Position numbers and translations under genes: made by a program
Notes under the pieces: model-generated
Told to the model about the DNA's origin: nothing
The model's database searches: none
The model's input: only the letters and a program-made list of their open reading frames with translations
Assembly: GCF_014180715.1 (NCBI RefSeq)
Contig: NZ_JACEFC010000016.1
Span: 1-51,874, forward strand
DNA: 51,874 nucleotides
Direction: 5' to 3'
Origin: Nocardioides stalactiti
Lineage (GTDB): Bacteria > Actinomycetota > Actinomycetes > Propionibacteriales > Nocardioidaceae
In this document: piece by piece, positions 18,298-26,235 of the stretch
How positions within the stretch are numbered: position 1 is the first letter of the stretch
Layout of the letters: every line of letters begins with the position of its first letter

Positions 18298-18887
18298 GGC
18301 GAGACGGGTGCGAGCAGGCGGAGGGCCGCGTCGGCGATGTCGTCGAGCCGCTTGTTCGCGGCCGGGCTGGTCGTCGAGGTGCTGTTGAGGGCGCCGACCA
18401 GTAGGTCGCGGAGGACCCGGACCGGGATGTCGGTGCGGACGACGCCGGCGGCCTGGCCGCGCTGGAGCTCGTCGAGCCAGACCCGGGCGAAGCGGCGTTC
18501 GTGGGTGACGTGGGCGGCGCGCAGGTCGGGCGGCAGCGTCTCGACCATGCGGACGACGGACGCGGCGCGCGCGTCGCTGGCGTGCAGCGTGTCGAGGTGC
18601 CCGACGACGGCCGCCCGCAGCCGCTCGGTCGGCGGCGCATCGTGGGGGACGGCCTCGATGGCAGCCAGCAGGCCGGTGCGGGCGGACTCGACGCCGTCAA
18701 CGAGGGTCGCTGCGACCAGGTCGTCCTTGGTCTGGAAGTGGAAGTAGAGGCTGCCGACCTTGAGGTCGGCCGCCGCCGCGGTCCGGCGCAGGCTCGCACC
18801 GCCGTACCCGTGCTCGGCGAGCTCCTGTGCTGCGACGTCGAGGATGCGGCGGCGGGTGCGCGCTGCCTTGGTGTCCGACGTCTCCAT
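18288..18887 (-). CDS. TetR-family transcriptional regulator
   Basis: A 199-residue regulator. N-terminal TRRRILDVAAQELAEHG and helix-turn-helix LRRTAAAADLKVGSLYFHF are clear. It is divergent from the acyl-CoA dehydrogenase at 18962, and the gap contains two copies of a palindrome that fit a TetR dimer. It probably represses itself and the dehydrogenase. Confidence 0.92.
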   Translation of the reverse strand: METSDTKAARTRRRILDVAAQELAEHGYGGASLRRTAAAADLKVGSLYFHFQTKDDLVAATLVDGVESARTGLLAAIEAVPHDAPPTERLRAAVVGHLDTLHASDARAASVVRMVETLPPDLRAAHVTHERRFARVWLDELQRGQAAGVVRTDIPVRVLRDLLVGALNSTSTTSPAANKRLDDIADAALRLLAPVSPSA

Positions 18888-18904
18888 GACAACACCCTAG
18901 CGAA

Positions 18905-18947
18905 TCGGACGATCGTTCGAATAGGATGTAATCGGACGGTCGTTCGA
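18905..18947. promoter_or_regulatory. Paired TetR operators between regulator and acyl-CoA dehydrogenase
   Basis: TCGGACGATCGTTCGA (18905-18920) and TCGGACGGTCGTTCGA (18932-18947) are near-perfect inverted repeats in the same orientation, 27 bp centre to centre. They flank TAGGATGTAAT, which could hold a promoter -10 element. Two helical turns plus a half is a common spacing for cooperative binding. The assignment to the adjacent TetR is inferred. Confidence 0.7.
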
Positions 18948-18961
18948 TTACAGGAGAACCG

Positions 18962-20173
18962 ATGAGCATCAGGCGTACCCAGGACCACATGTCGCACGAC
19001 GTGTTCCTCCCGAAGGAGACGGTCGAGCTGCGGGCCCGGGCGAGGGCCTCGGTGGCGCGTCACCTGGCGCCGGTCGCCCGCGAGATCGGATCGCGGGAGG
19101 AGTCGGCGGACAGCTTCCCGTGGGGGGCGTTCCGCGGCCTCGCCGCCGACGGACTGTTCGGGATCCCGTTCGACGACACCGTCGAGTACCCGATGCTCGG
19201 CGTCTGCACGACGGCGGAGGAGATCGCCTACGAGTCCTCCTCGATGGCCGGCGTGTACGACGGGCAGTGCATCCTCGTCCCGGCGACGCTGGCCCACGCC
19301 ACCCCGGCCCTGTGGGAGCGGCTCGTCCCCGACCTGGTGTCCGGCGAAGAGGCGTTCGCGTTCGCCACGACCGAGCCCGACACGAGCTCCGACCTGACCG
19401 CCGAGCGCCTCGGGACGTGGGCGGAGGAGACGGTCGACGGCTACGTCGTCAACGGCCGGAAGCGGTGGATCACCAACAGCGTCGTGGCCGGCTGGGTCTC
19501 GATCCTGGTCCGTGCCGGGCGCGAGGGCAGTCGCGCGCACATGCTGCTCATCGACCTGACCAGCCCCGGGGTGCGCATCGGTACCCCGGACCTCAAGCTC
19601 GGCCACCGTGGCCAGATCACCGCGGACATCGTGCTCGAGGACGTCCACGTCCCGCGGGAGAACCTGCTCGGCGAGCCCGGGCGGGGGATGGCGGTGGCGC
19701 TCTCCGCGCTCGTCCGCGGCCGGATCGGCATCGGCGCCGCCGGCGTCGGCGTCGCCCAGGCCGCGCTCGACCTGGCCGTCCACCGGCTCCAGACCCGCGA
19801 GGTCTTCGGTCGCCCGCTGGGCGCCATGCAGCACTGGCAGTTCCAGATGGCCAAGCGCGCGACCGAGCTCGAGTGCGCCCGCAGCCTCTACCAGAAGGCG
19901 GCGATGCTCCTCGACGCCGGTGACGCGACCGCCGAGCCCGAGGCCGCCATGGCCAAGGCCTACGGCACCTGCCTGGCCAACGACCTCGTCCGCGAGGCGA
20001 TCCAGATCCACGGTGCCCTCGGCTTCGCCCGTCAGGTCGGCGAGAGCGGGGAGTCAGTTCGCCTGGAGGAGCTCTACCGCGACGCGAAGATCCTCGAGAT
20101 CTTCGAGGGCGCCAACGAGCTCCAGCACTGGATCGTCGCCCGCCGTCTCATCGGCCGCGACATCACCGGCTGA
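18962..20173 (+). CDS. Acyl-CoA dehydrogenase
   Basis: A 403-residue FAD flavoenzyme. AGGAGA lies 5 nt before the ATG at 18962. FAD-binding FATTEPDTSSD and WITNSVVAGW, the signature region LGHRGQITADIVLEDVHVP, and the C-terminal IFEGANELQHWIVARRL with the catalytic-base glutamate in the medium-chain position. It introduces a 2,3 double bond in an acyl-CoA. Its last 11 codons are duplicated as a relic at 5210-5252. It is probably controlled by the divergent TetR. Confidence 0.92.
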   Translation: MSIRRTQDHMSHDVFLPKETVELRARARASVARHLAPVAREIGSREESADSFPWGAFRGLAADGLFGIPFDDTVEYPMLGVCTTAEEIAYESSSMAGVYDGQCILVPATLAHATPALWERLVPDLVSGEEAFAFATTEPDTSSDLTAERLGTWAEETVDGYVVNGRKRWITNSVVAGWVSILVRAGREGSRAHMLLIDLTSPGVRIGTPDLKLGHRGQITADIVLEDVHVPRENLLGEPGRGMAVALSALVRGRIGIGAAGVGVAQAALDLAVHRLQTREVFGRPLGAMQHWQFQMAKRATELECARSLYQKAAMLLDAGDATAEPEAAMAKAYGTCLANDLVREAIQIHGALGFARQVGESGESVRLEELYRDAKILEIFEGANELQHWIVARRLIGRDITG

Positions 20174-20179
20174 GCGAGC
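20137..20179 (+). repeat. 43-bp repeat, copy B (acyl-CoA dehydrogenase 3' end)
   Basis: This stretch, from inside the acyl-CoA dehydrogenase 3' end to 6 bp past its stop, matches 5210-5252 with a single mismatch (20146). Confidence 0.8.
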
Positions 20180-20183
20180 ACCC

Positions 20184-20816
20184 TCAACGGGAGGCGGTGG
20201 CCCGGTTCGCAGTGACGTCGGGGCCGGCGTAGCGAGCGACCCGGACGAAGAGGGCTTCTGCGGTCGCGCAGGTCACCTGTCCGTCGGTCAGGCGCGCGGT
20301 GACGAACCGCTTGCGGCCGTCGATCAGCTTCGTGCGGACGTCGACCTGAAGCGGGCGCTCGTAGGGAGTCGCAGCGGTGTAGGTCGTCGTGAGGTACGCC
20401 GTCCTGGCGATCCAGCCGGAGAGGAGCTGCGCTCTCCCCATGAGCTCGTCCAGCACCAGGGCCACCTGGCCGCCGTGGACGGTCCCACCTCCACCGACGT
20501 GCCATCGGGTGAAGGTCACCGTCGCCCTGAGACCGGACGCGGACTCCTCCTCGATCGAGATGTCGGGGAGGGACCCGAGCGCGTGCGAAGGCGTGGCCGC
20601 CAGCTGGCCGTACGGCGCGTCGTCGTCCGCGACGCGCCGCAGCTCGAGGGCCGCCGTCCAGCGCGCGAGGTCGTTCTGGAGCTCGGTGACCTGGGTGCTG
20701 GACGGAGAAGCGTGGGCGACCGCACCCAGGAAGCCTCGGAGGGTGTCGACCATTCGCAGGAACGCATCTTCGTCGAGGTCGGCGCGGCTGCGGAACAGGT
20801 CGAACGGCCAGGACAT
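20184..20816 (-). CDS. PaaI-like acyl-CoA thioesterase (hotdog fold)
   Basis: A 210-residue protein. The ATG at 20816 with GAGGAG 5 nt upstream gives MSWPFDLFRSRADLDE. The second half is a hotdog thioesterase domain: WHVGGGGTVHGGQVALVLDELMG matches the PaaI/4HBT signature with HGG and an acidic residue. The first ~90 residues are helical and of unknown role. It probably releases CoA from blocked intermediates. It is last of the minus-strand operon SDR, carboxyltransferase, thioesterase, 13 bp after the carboxyltransferase. Confidence 0.8.
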   Translation of the reverse strand: MSWPFDLFRSRADLDEDAFLRMVDTLRGFLGAVAHASPSSTQVTELQNDLARWTAALELRRVADDDAPYGQLAATPSHALGSLPDISIEEESASGLRATVTFTRWHVGGGGTVHGGQVALVLDELMGRAQLLSGWIARTAYLTTTYTAATPYERPLQVDVRTKLIDGRKRFVTARLTDGQVTCATAEALFVRVARYAGPDVTANRATASR

Positions 20817-20829
20817 CGGTCTCCTCAGC

Positions 20830-22374
20830 TCACAGCGGAGCGACGTGGTGTCGGCGAGGCGTGACGGTCTGCATCTGGCGGTGCCGCGGCACCGTCGCCA
20901 GCGCCCGGGCGATCCAACCGCGCGTCTCGCTCGGCCGGATGACGGCATCGAAGCCGAAGCCCTCGGCGCCGCGGATCGCGCCGAGCTGGCCGCGGAACTG
21001 CTCGATCAGCTCCTTGCGGCGTACCTCGGGATCGGGAGCAGCGGAGACCTCCCGCCGGTAGACCAGGTCGACGGCGGACTCGACCCCCATGACACCGGTC
21101 TCCGCGTGCGGCCAGGCGAGGACGACCTCGGGGTGGAAGGTGCGTCCGCCGGACATGATCACGTAGCCGCCGCCGTACCCCTTGCGGACCAGGACGGTGA
21201 AGGTGGGGACCGTGGCCGCGCCGAGCTCCAGCGACAGGCGAGCAGTGGTCCGCGCCAGCCCGGCCCGCTCGGCCGCGGAGCCGACGGAGAGCCCAGGGAG
21301 GTCCATCAGGACGAGGACGGGAAGCCCGAACGCGTCGCAGAGCGACACCAGGTGGGACGCCTTGTTGGCGGCATGGGCGTCGAGCGAGCCGGCGTTGGCG
21401 AGGGGCTGGTTGGCGAGGATCCCCAGCGGTCGACCGTCGATCGTCGCGAGCGTGGTGATCATGTGGGGGGCGAAACCACTCTTGAGCTCGACCTGGCTGT
21501 GCTCGTCGACGATGCCGGCGATCACCTCGTGCATGTCGTAGCCGAGGCGGAGGTCGGCGGGGACGACTGTGTCGAGGCGCGCCTCGGCCAGCGGGTCCGG
21601 GGAGAGGCCGACCTCGAGCGGCAGGGGCGCCTCCGCGTTCGGCGGAAGCGTCGCCAGATAGACACGGAGGGCCAGCAGGGCGTCCTCCTCGTCGTCGACC
21701 GCGAGGTCGATCGTCCCGAAGCCCGCCTGCGCGTCGGGGCTGTAGAGGCGGTCGTGATCCGGGTCCTCCCCGGTCGCAGCCTTGACGAGGGCGGGCGGCG
21801 CCATCCCGACGGAGGCGATGCCGCGGACCGCGACGACGTAGTCGCACAGCGAGGCCGTCAGAGTCGGCTGTCCGAACCCCGGTCCGAGGATCGCGGCCAC
21901 CAGCGGCACCCAGCCGGACAAGCGGGTCAGGGTCTCCTGGATGTCGAACCCGCCGGCGAAGTCCCGGGCGTCCAGTCCCTCGTGGATCCGGTGGCCGCCG
22001 CCGTCGAAGAGCATCACCACAGGGATGCCGCGCGTCGCTGCGATCTCCCAGCAGCGGCGCTGCTTCTCGTTGCCGAGGACCCCGTTGCTCCCGCCCGCGC
22101 TCATGAAGTCGGTCGCGATCACCACTGCTGGCCGGGTGTCGATCAGCGCGGTGCCGGTCACGATGCCGTCGCCGAGGATGGGCTGGCCGTCAGGCCCGGG
22201 CGCCGCGGGCCGGCCCAGTGCGCCGATCTCGACGAACGAACCAGGGTCGACGAGCGCGAAGATGCGCTCGCGCGCCGTCATGCGCCCGCGGGCGTGCTGC
22301 TTGTCGACGGCATCGGGCCGGGCTCGATCGCCTAGCTCGGCGAGCATGCGCTCGTGCTCGAACTCGGGGCTCAC
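20830..22374 (-). CDS. Acyl-CoA carboxylase carboxyltransferase (beta) subunit
   Basis: A 514-residue carboxyltransferase of the AccD/PccB type, GTG start at 22374. N-terminal HARGRMTARERIFALVDPGSFVEIG, oxyanion-hole glycine pairs (VMLFDGGGHRIHEGL, LVRKGYGGGYVIMSGG) and the second crotonase-like half are present. Known relatives move CO2 between biotin and an acyl-CoA. No biotin carboxylase or biotin-carrier gene is in this window, so it must share one from elsewhere or do another reaction such as decarboxylation. It lies 13 bp after the SDR. Confidence 0.88.
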   Translation of the reverse strand: MSPEFEHERMLAELGDRARPDAVDKQHARGRMTARERIFALVDPGSFVEIGALGRPAAPGPDGQPILGDGIVTGTALIDTRPAVVIATDFMSAGGSNGVLGNEKQRRCWEIAATRGIPVVMLFDGGGHRIHEGLDARDFAGGFDIQETLTRLSGWVPLVAAILGPGFGQPTLTASLCDYVVAVRGIASVGMAPPALVKAATGEDPDHDRLYSPDAQAGFGTIDLAVDDEEDALLALRVYLATLPPNAEAPLPLEVGLSPDPLAEARLDTVVPADLRLGYDMHEVIAGIVDEHSQVELKSGFAPHMITTLATIDGRPLGILANQPLANAGSLDAHAANKASHLVSLCDAFGLPVLVLMDLPGLSVGSAAERAGLARTTARLSLELGAATVPTFTVLVRKGYGGGYVIMSGGRTFHPEVVLAWPHAETGVMGVESAVDLVYRREVSAAPDPEVRRKELIEQFRGQLGAIRGAEGFGFDAVIRPSETRGWIARALATVPRHRQMQTVTPRRHHVAPL

Positions 22375-22387
22375 GACTCGGTGACGC

Positions 22388-23218
22388 TCAGCTCTCGTTG
22401 ATGCGCTGGTCGTACGCCGACCGGCCGGCCGGGTCGATGTCGAGGAAGGTGTCGTAGGCGCCGAGCGTCCGGTACATCCGGTCCCGGAGCCGCCGTCCCA
22501 TGATCGGCTGCACCGCGAAGATCGTCCGCAGCGACTTGGGGACGAAGACGTCCTTCGCCTTGCTGGTGATCGCGTCGGCGATGCCGTTGGCGACGTCCTC
22601 GGGCTCCACGTTCTTGATGAAGCGGGTGCCCTTGGTGCCGGAGATCAGGTCGGTGTTGGTGAACGCCGGGAGCACGCAGGTGAAGGCGACGCCGCGGTCG
22701 CCGTATTCGAGCCGCGCGCCCTCGGTGAGGTGGACGACGCCGGCCTTGTGGGCGCAGTAGTTGAGGCCGCCCGGCACGGCGGTCTTCCCGGCGCTGGAGG
22801 CGACGTTGATGATGTGGCCCGACCCCTGGTCGAGCATGTCGGGGAGCGCCAACCGCATGCCGAGGATCGGTCCGAGCAGGTTGATCTGCATCGACCGACG
22901 CACGACGGCTTCGGGGATGTCGAGGAAGTGCCCGATCGGCATGACGCCCGCGTTGTTGATCAGCACGTCCAGCCCGCCGAGCACCTGCTTGGTGTCGCGG
23001 AGGAACTCGGAGAACGAGTCGGTGTCGGTCACGTCCAGCCGGAAGGCGACGACCTCGGGCGCGATCGACGCCGCGGCCTGCTTGGCGACGTCGAGGTCGA
23101 GGTCGCCGATCGAGACCGCCGCGCCGCGTCGGTGCAGCTCGCGGGCGGTGGCCAGGCCGATGCCCCGAGCAGCGCCCGTGATCGCGACCCTCTTGCCACG
23201 GAGAGTGCTTGCACTCAT
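22388..23218 (-). CDS. Short-chain dehydrogenase/reductase
   Basis: A 276-residue SDR. TGAARGIG at 14-21, GDLD after beta-2 (NAD preference), NNAG, serine in NVASSAG and YCAHK. C-terminal part FVPKSLRTIFAVQPIMGRRLRDRMYRTLGAYDTF is typical of a group of actinobacterial SDRs next to lipid catabolism genes. It heads the minus-strand operon and is divergent from the acyl-CoA synthetase at 23418. Both types of regulon box occur in the gap. Confidence 0.88.
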   Translation of the reverse strand: MSASTLRGKRVAITGAARGIGLATARELHRRGAAVSIGDLDLDVAKQAAASIAPEVVAFRLDVTDTDSFSEFLRDTKQVLGGLDVLINNAGVMPIGHFLDIPEAVVRRSMQINLLGPILGMRLALPDMLDQGSGHIINVASSAGKTAVPGGLNYCAHKAGVVHLTEGARLEYGDRGVAFTCVLPAFTNTDLISGTKGTRFIKNVEPEDVANGIADAITSKAKDVFVPKSLRTIFAVQPIMGRRLRDRMYRTLGAYDTFLDIDPAGRSAYDQRINES

Positions 23219-23231
23219 GATGTCCTCCAGA

Positions 23232-23250
23232 TTTTTCTAAAATAGAATCA
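23232..23250. promoter_or_regulatory. Type-A regulon box upstream of the SDR operon
   Basis: TTTTTCT-AAAAT-AGAATCA shows the 7-5-7 layout shared with 30366, 34952, 38644, 45882 and 49593; its core TTCTA-AAA-TAGAA is a perfect palindrome. It lies 14 bp before the minus-strand SDR start. Confidence 0.55.
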
Positions 23251-23300
23251 GAAACATGGCGGTGTGGCAAGAGCCGCACCGTTCGCCTCTGGACACTGAG

Positions 23301-23350
23301 CATAACTTCACTTATGGTCGGCTGTGACGTCAAGCACAAGTCGACTTATG
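23301..23350. promoter_or_regulatory. Two type-B regulon boxes in the divergent SDR / acyl-CoA synthetase promoter
   Basis: CATAACTTCACTTATG (23301-23316, 6 of 8 pairs) and CACAAGTCGACTTATG (23335-23350, 7 of 8 pairs) share the pattern CATAAGT-nn-ACTTATG. Related boxes are at 28871 and 49627. Centre-to-centre distance is 34 bp. TTATG segments could overlap -10 elements of the plus-strand promoter. Confidence 0.6.
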
Positions 23351-23417
23351 TCGACTGCTCGGGCCAGACGTCGGACCAGATTCCGTCCTGATCAAGAAAC
23401 TCACAGTGAGGTGTGCG

Positions 23418-24959
23418 ATGTATCCAGGGGTCCACGCGGCTCAGACGCCCGACAAGCCGGCCGTCGTCATGGCCGGCTCCGGCCGGGTCCTGACCTATGG
23501 CCAGCTCGACGACAACTCCGCCGCGCTGGCCTCCGCGCTGCACGGGCTCGGCCTGCGCAAGGGTGACGTCGTTGCGCTGCTGGCGGACAACGCCGCCGAG
23601 TGCTTCGAGGTCTACTGGGCGTGCATGCGGTCCGGCCTCTACATCACTCCGGTCAACCGCAACCTTACGGCCGACGAGGTCGCCTACATCGTCAACGACA
23701 GCGAGGCCAAGGTCCTCGTCGTGTCCGCCGCGCTCCGTGAGCTCGCCGAGAAGGTCCGCCCTGAGGTCGAGGTGGCGGGCGCCTACTCCTTCGGTGGCGA
23801 GGTCGCAGGTTACGACTCCTACGAGGACCTGCTCGCTGGCGCCGGTCCGCGTCTGAGCGACCAGCCGCGAGGCTCGGACATGATGTACTCCTCCGGCACG
23901 ACCGGCCGACCCAAGGGCGTCCGTCAGGCGATGATCCCGATTCAGGTCGACCAGCCGGGAGATCCGATCACCGGCCTCCTCGGCGGCGTGTTCAAGTGCG
24001 GTCCGGACGACGTCTACCTCCAGCCGGCGCCGGTCTACCACGCCGCGCCGTTGAAGTGGTCGGGCTCGATCCAGGCGCTCGGCGGGACCGTCGTCATGAT
24101 GGAGAAGTACGACGCGGAGCAGGCGCTGGCGCTCATCGCCGAGCACAAGGTGACCGTCGCCCAGTTCGTGCCGACCATGTTTGTCCGGATGCTCCAGCTT
24201 CCTGAGGAGGTCCGCGCGAAGTACGACGTGTCGAGCCTGCGCCTGGCCGTCCACGCCGCAGCGCCGTGCCCGCCCGAGGTCAAGCAGGCCATGATCGACT
24301 GGTGGGGCCCGGTCGTCTTCGAGTACTACGGCTCGACCGAGCAGAACGGCATCACCTTCATCTCCAGCCCGGAGTGGCTTCAGAAGCGCGGCTCGGTGGG
24401 CAAGGCCATGATCGGCGTCGCGCGGATCTGTGACGACGAGGGCAACGAGCTGCCCGCGGGCGAGGTGGGCACGGTCTACTTCGAGCGCGACGCCCGTCCG
24501 TTCGAGTACCACAACGACCCCGACAAGACCCGTGAGGCGACGCACCCCGTCCACGAGACGTGGACGGCCGTCGGTGACCTCGGCTACCTCGACGAGGACG
24601 GCTACCTGTTCCTCACCGACCGCAAGGCGTTCACGATCATCTCGGGCGGCGTGAACATCTACCCGGCCGAGGTCGAGTCGGTCCTGACTCTGCACCCCCG
24701 GATTTTCGACGTCGCGGTGATCGGCGTGCCGGACGCGGTGATGGGTCAGGCGGTGAAGGCCGTCGTCCAGCTCAAGGACCCGGCCGACGCCTCCGCCGAG
24801 CTGGAGCAGGAGATCATCGACTACGCCCGTGAGCGGATCGCCCACTTCAAGGCTCCGCGCACGGTGTCCTTCGTCGACCACATCCCGCGCCTGCCCACCG
24901 GCAAGCTCGTCAAGCGCGAGATCGAGCAGATGTTCAAGGACACCGAGGTTCCGGCATGA
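23418..24959 (+). CDS. Acyl-CoA synthetase (AMP-dependent ligase, FadD-like)
   Basis: A 513-residue ANL ligase. The ATG at 23418 has GAGG 6 nt upstream; a GTG 12 bp earlier is less likely. P-loop MYSSGTTGRPKGVRQ near 155-169, EYYGSTEQNG, WTAVGDLGYLDEDGY, DRKAFTIISGGVNIYPAE and LPTGKLVKRE with the C-terminal lysine. It makes the CoA thioester of the substrate acid and is the first gene of the plus-strand P450 operon, overlapping the P450 by 4 bp. That coupling suggests CoA activation and hydroxylation act on the same compound. Confidence 0.93.
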   Translation: MYPGVHAAQTPDKPAVVMAGSGRVLTYGQLDDNSAALASALHGLGLRKGDVVALLADNAAECFEVYWACMRSGLYITPVNRNLTADEVAYIVNDSEAKVLVVSAALRELAEKVRPEVEVAGAYSFGGEVAGYDSYEDLLAGAGPRLSDQPRGSDMMYSSGTTGRPKGVRQAMIPIQVDQPGDPITGLLGGVFKCGPDDVYLQPAPVYHAAPLKWSGSIQALGGTVVMMEKYDAEQALALIAEHKVTVAQFVPTMFVRMLQLPEEVRAKYDVSSLRLAVHAAAPCPPEVKQAMIDWWGPVVFEYYGSTEQNGITFISSPEWLQKRGSVGKAMIGVARICDDEGNELPAGEVGTVYFERDARPFEYHNDPDKTREATHPVHETWTAVGDLGYLDEDGYLFLTDRKAFTIISGGVNIYPAEVESVLTLHPRIFDVAVIGVPDAVMGQAVKAVVQLKDPADASAELEQEIIDYARERIAHFKAPRTVSFVDHIPRLPTGKLVKREIEQMFKDTEVPA

Positions 24960-26212
24960 CCACCACGCCGGTGAAGCGGGCCTACCACCCCGACAGCATC
25001 TCGGAACTCTCGTTCTGGGCGGCGACGGCCGAGGAGCGGGAGGAGACCTTCCGCAAGCTCCGCGCCGAGGCGCCGATCAGCTGGCACCCGCCCATCCAGG
25101 GGGCGCTCATCCCGCCGGAGAACGACGGGGTCTGGGCGGTGACCTCGCACGAGCTCATCACCTACGTCAGCAAGAACCCCCAGCTGTTCTGCTCGGGCCA
25201 GGGCTTCCAGATGGAGGAGGTCCCCGAGGACGTCAACGAGGCTGCCGGCAGCTTCCTCGGCATGGATGCCCCGCGCCACGGCGTGATCCGCAAGCTGGTC
25301 AGCGCGGCGTTCACGCCGAAGCAGATCCAGAAGATGAACGACCAGATCGAGCGTCAGGCCGAGCTCATCGTCGACGAGCTGCTCCAGAACCCCGAGGGGG
25401 ACTTTGTCGAGCAGGTCTCCAAGCGCCTCCCGATGTGGACCATCTACGAGATGATGGGCCTCGAGGACGAGGAGCGTCGTAACCAGGCCGCGCACCACGC
25501 GGACGGCATGGTGTCGTGGGCGGACGAGGACGTCGCCGCCGGGCGGGAGCCGGGCGAGGTCCTCAACGACGCGCTGGTCGGCCTGCTGATGATGGGCATG
25601 GAGCTGGCCGAGGAGCGTCGTGCGGATCCTCGCGAGGACCTGATGACCAACCTGGTCAACGCCGAGGTCGACGGCCGCAAGCTCACTGACGAGGAGATCG
25701 GGTCGTTCTTCGTGCTCCTGTCGGTCGCCGGCAACGACACGACCCGCAACTCGATCAGCCTCGCCATGCGGGCGCTGCTGCAGTACCCCGAGCAGCGCCA
25801 GCTGCTGCTCGACGACTTCGACGGTCGGATCGGGGGAGCGATCGAGGAGTTCGTCCGCTGGGTGTCGCCGGTGATGACCTTCCGTCGTACGGCGACGGAG
25901 GACACCGAGCTCGGAGGGCAGCTGATCCGCAAGGGGGAGTGGATCGCGATGATCTACTCGTCCGGGAACCGCGACGAGAACGTGTTCGAGGACGCGCACT
26001 CGTTCAACGTCCTTCGCGACCCGAACCCCCACGTCGGGTTCGGTGGCGGAGGCCCACACTTCTGCATGGGCAACTTCGTCGCCAAGAAGCAGCTGCGCGC
26101 GATCTTCAACCAGCTGCTGTTCCGTGCCCCCGACCTCCAGCTCGGCGAGCCCGAGTACCTCGTCGGCAACTTCGTGCGCGCCGTCAAGCGGATGCCCTAC
26201 ACCCTCGGCTGA
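24956..26212 (+). CDS. Cytochrome P450
   Basis: A 418-residue soluble bacterial P450. I-helix oxygen-activation motif AGNDTTRN near 258, K-helix EFVR in EEFVRWVSP near 297, and haem loop FGGGGPHFCMGNFVAK with cysteine at about 370. General form is that of CYP125/CYP142-like monooxygenases that hydroxylate terminal methyl groups of sterol side chains; the exact family needs a tree. Likely partners are the [3Fe-4S] ferredoxin and reductase at 49.7-51.1 kb in the same cluster. It is followed after 23 bp by an aldehyde dehydrogenase, consistent with oxidation of an alcohol to an acid. Confidence 0.93.
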   Translation: MTTTPVKRAYHPDSISELSFWAATAEEREETFRKLRAEAPISWHPPIQGALIPPENDGVWAVTSHELITYVSKNPQLFCSGQGFQMEEVPEDVNEAAGSFLGMDAPRHGVIRKLVSAAFTPKQIQKMNDQIERQAELIVDELLQNPEGDFVEQVSKRLPMWTIYEMMGLEDEERRNQAAHHADGMVSWADEDVAAGREPGEVLNDALVGLLMMGMELAEERRADPREDLMTNLVNAEVDGRKLTDEEIGSFFVLLSVAGNDTTRNSISLAMRALLQYPEQRQLLLDDFDGRIGGAIEEFVRWVSPVMTFRRTATEDTELGGQLIRKGEWIAMIYSSGNRDENVFEDAHSFNVLRDPNPHVGFGGGGPHFCMGNFVAKKQLRAIFNQLLFRAPDLQLGEPEYLVGNFVRAVKRMPYTLG

Positions 26213-26235
26213 GGCCTGAGTTGGAGGAAGTGACG

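Noticed and set aside
23301..23350. KstR or KstR2 operators of steroid catabolism
   Set aside because: The boxes do not fit the KstR (AAC..GTT) or KstR2 (CAAG..CTTG) consensus as I know them, apart from a chance CAAG in one arm. A dedicated regulator is more likely.
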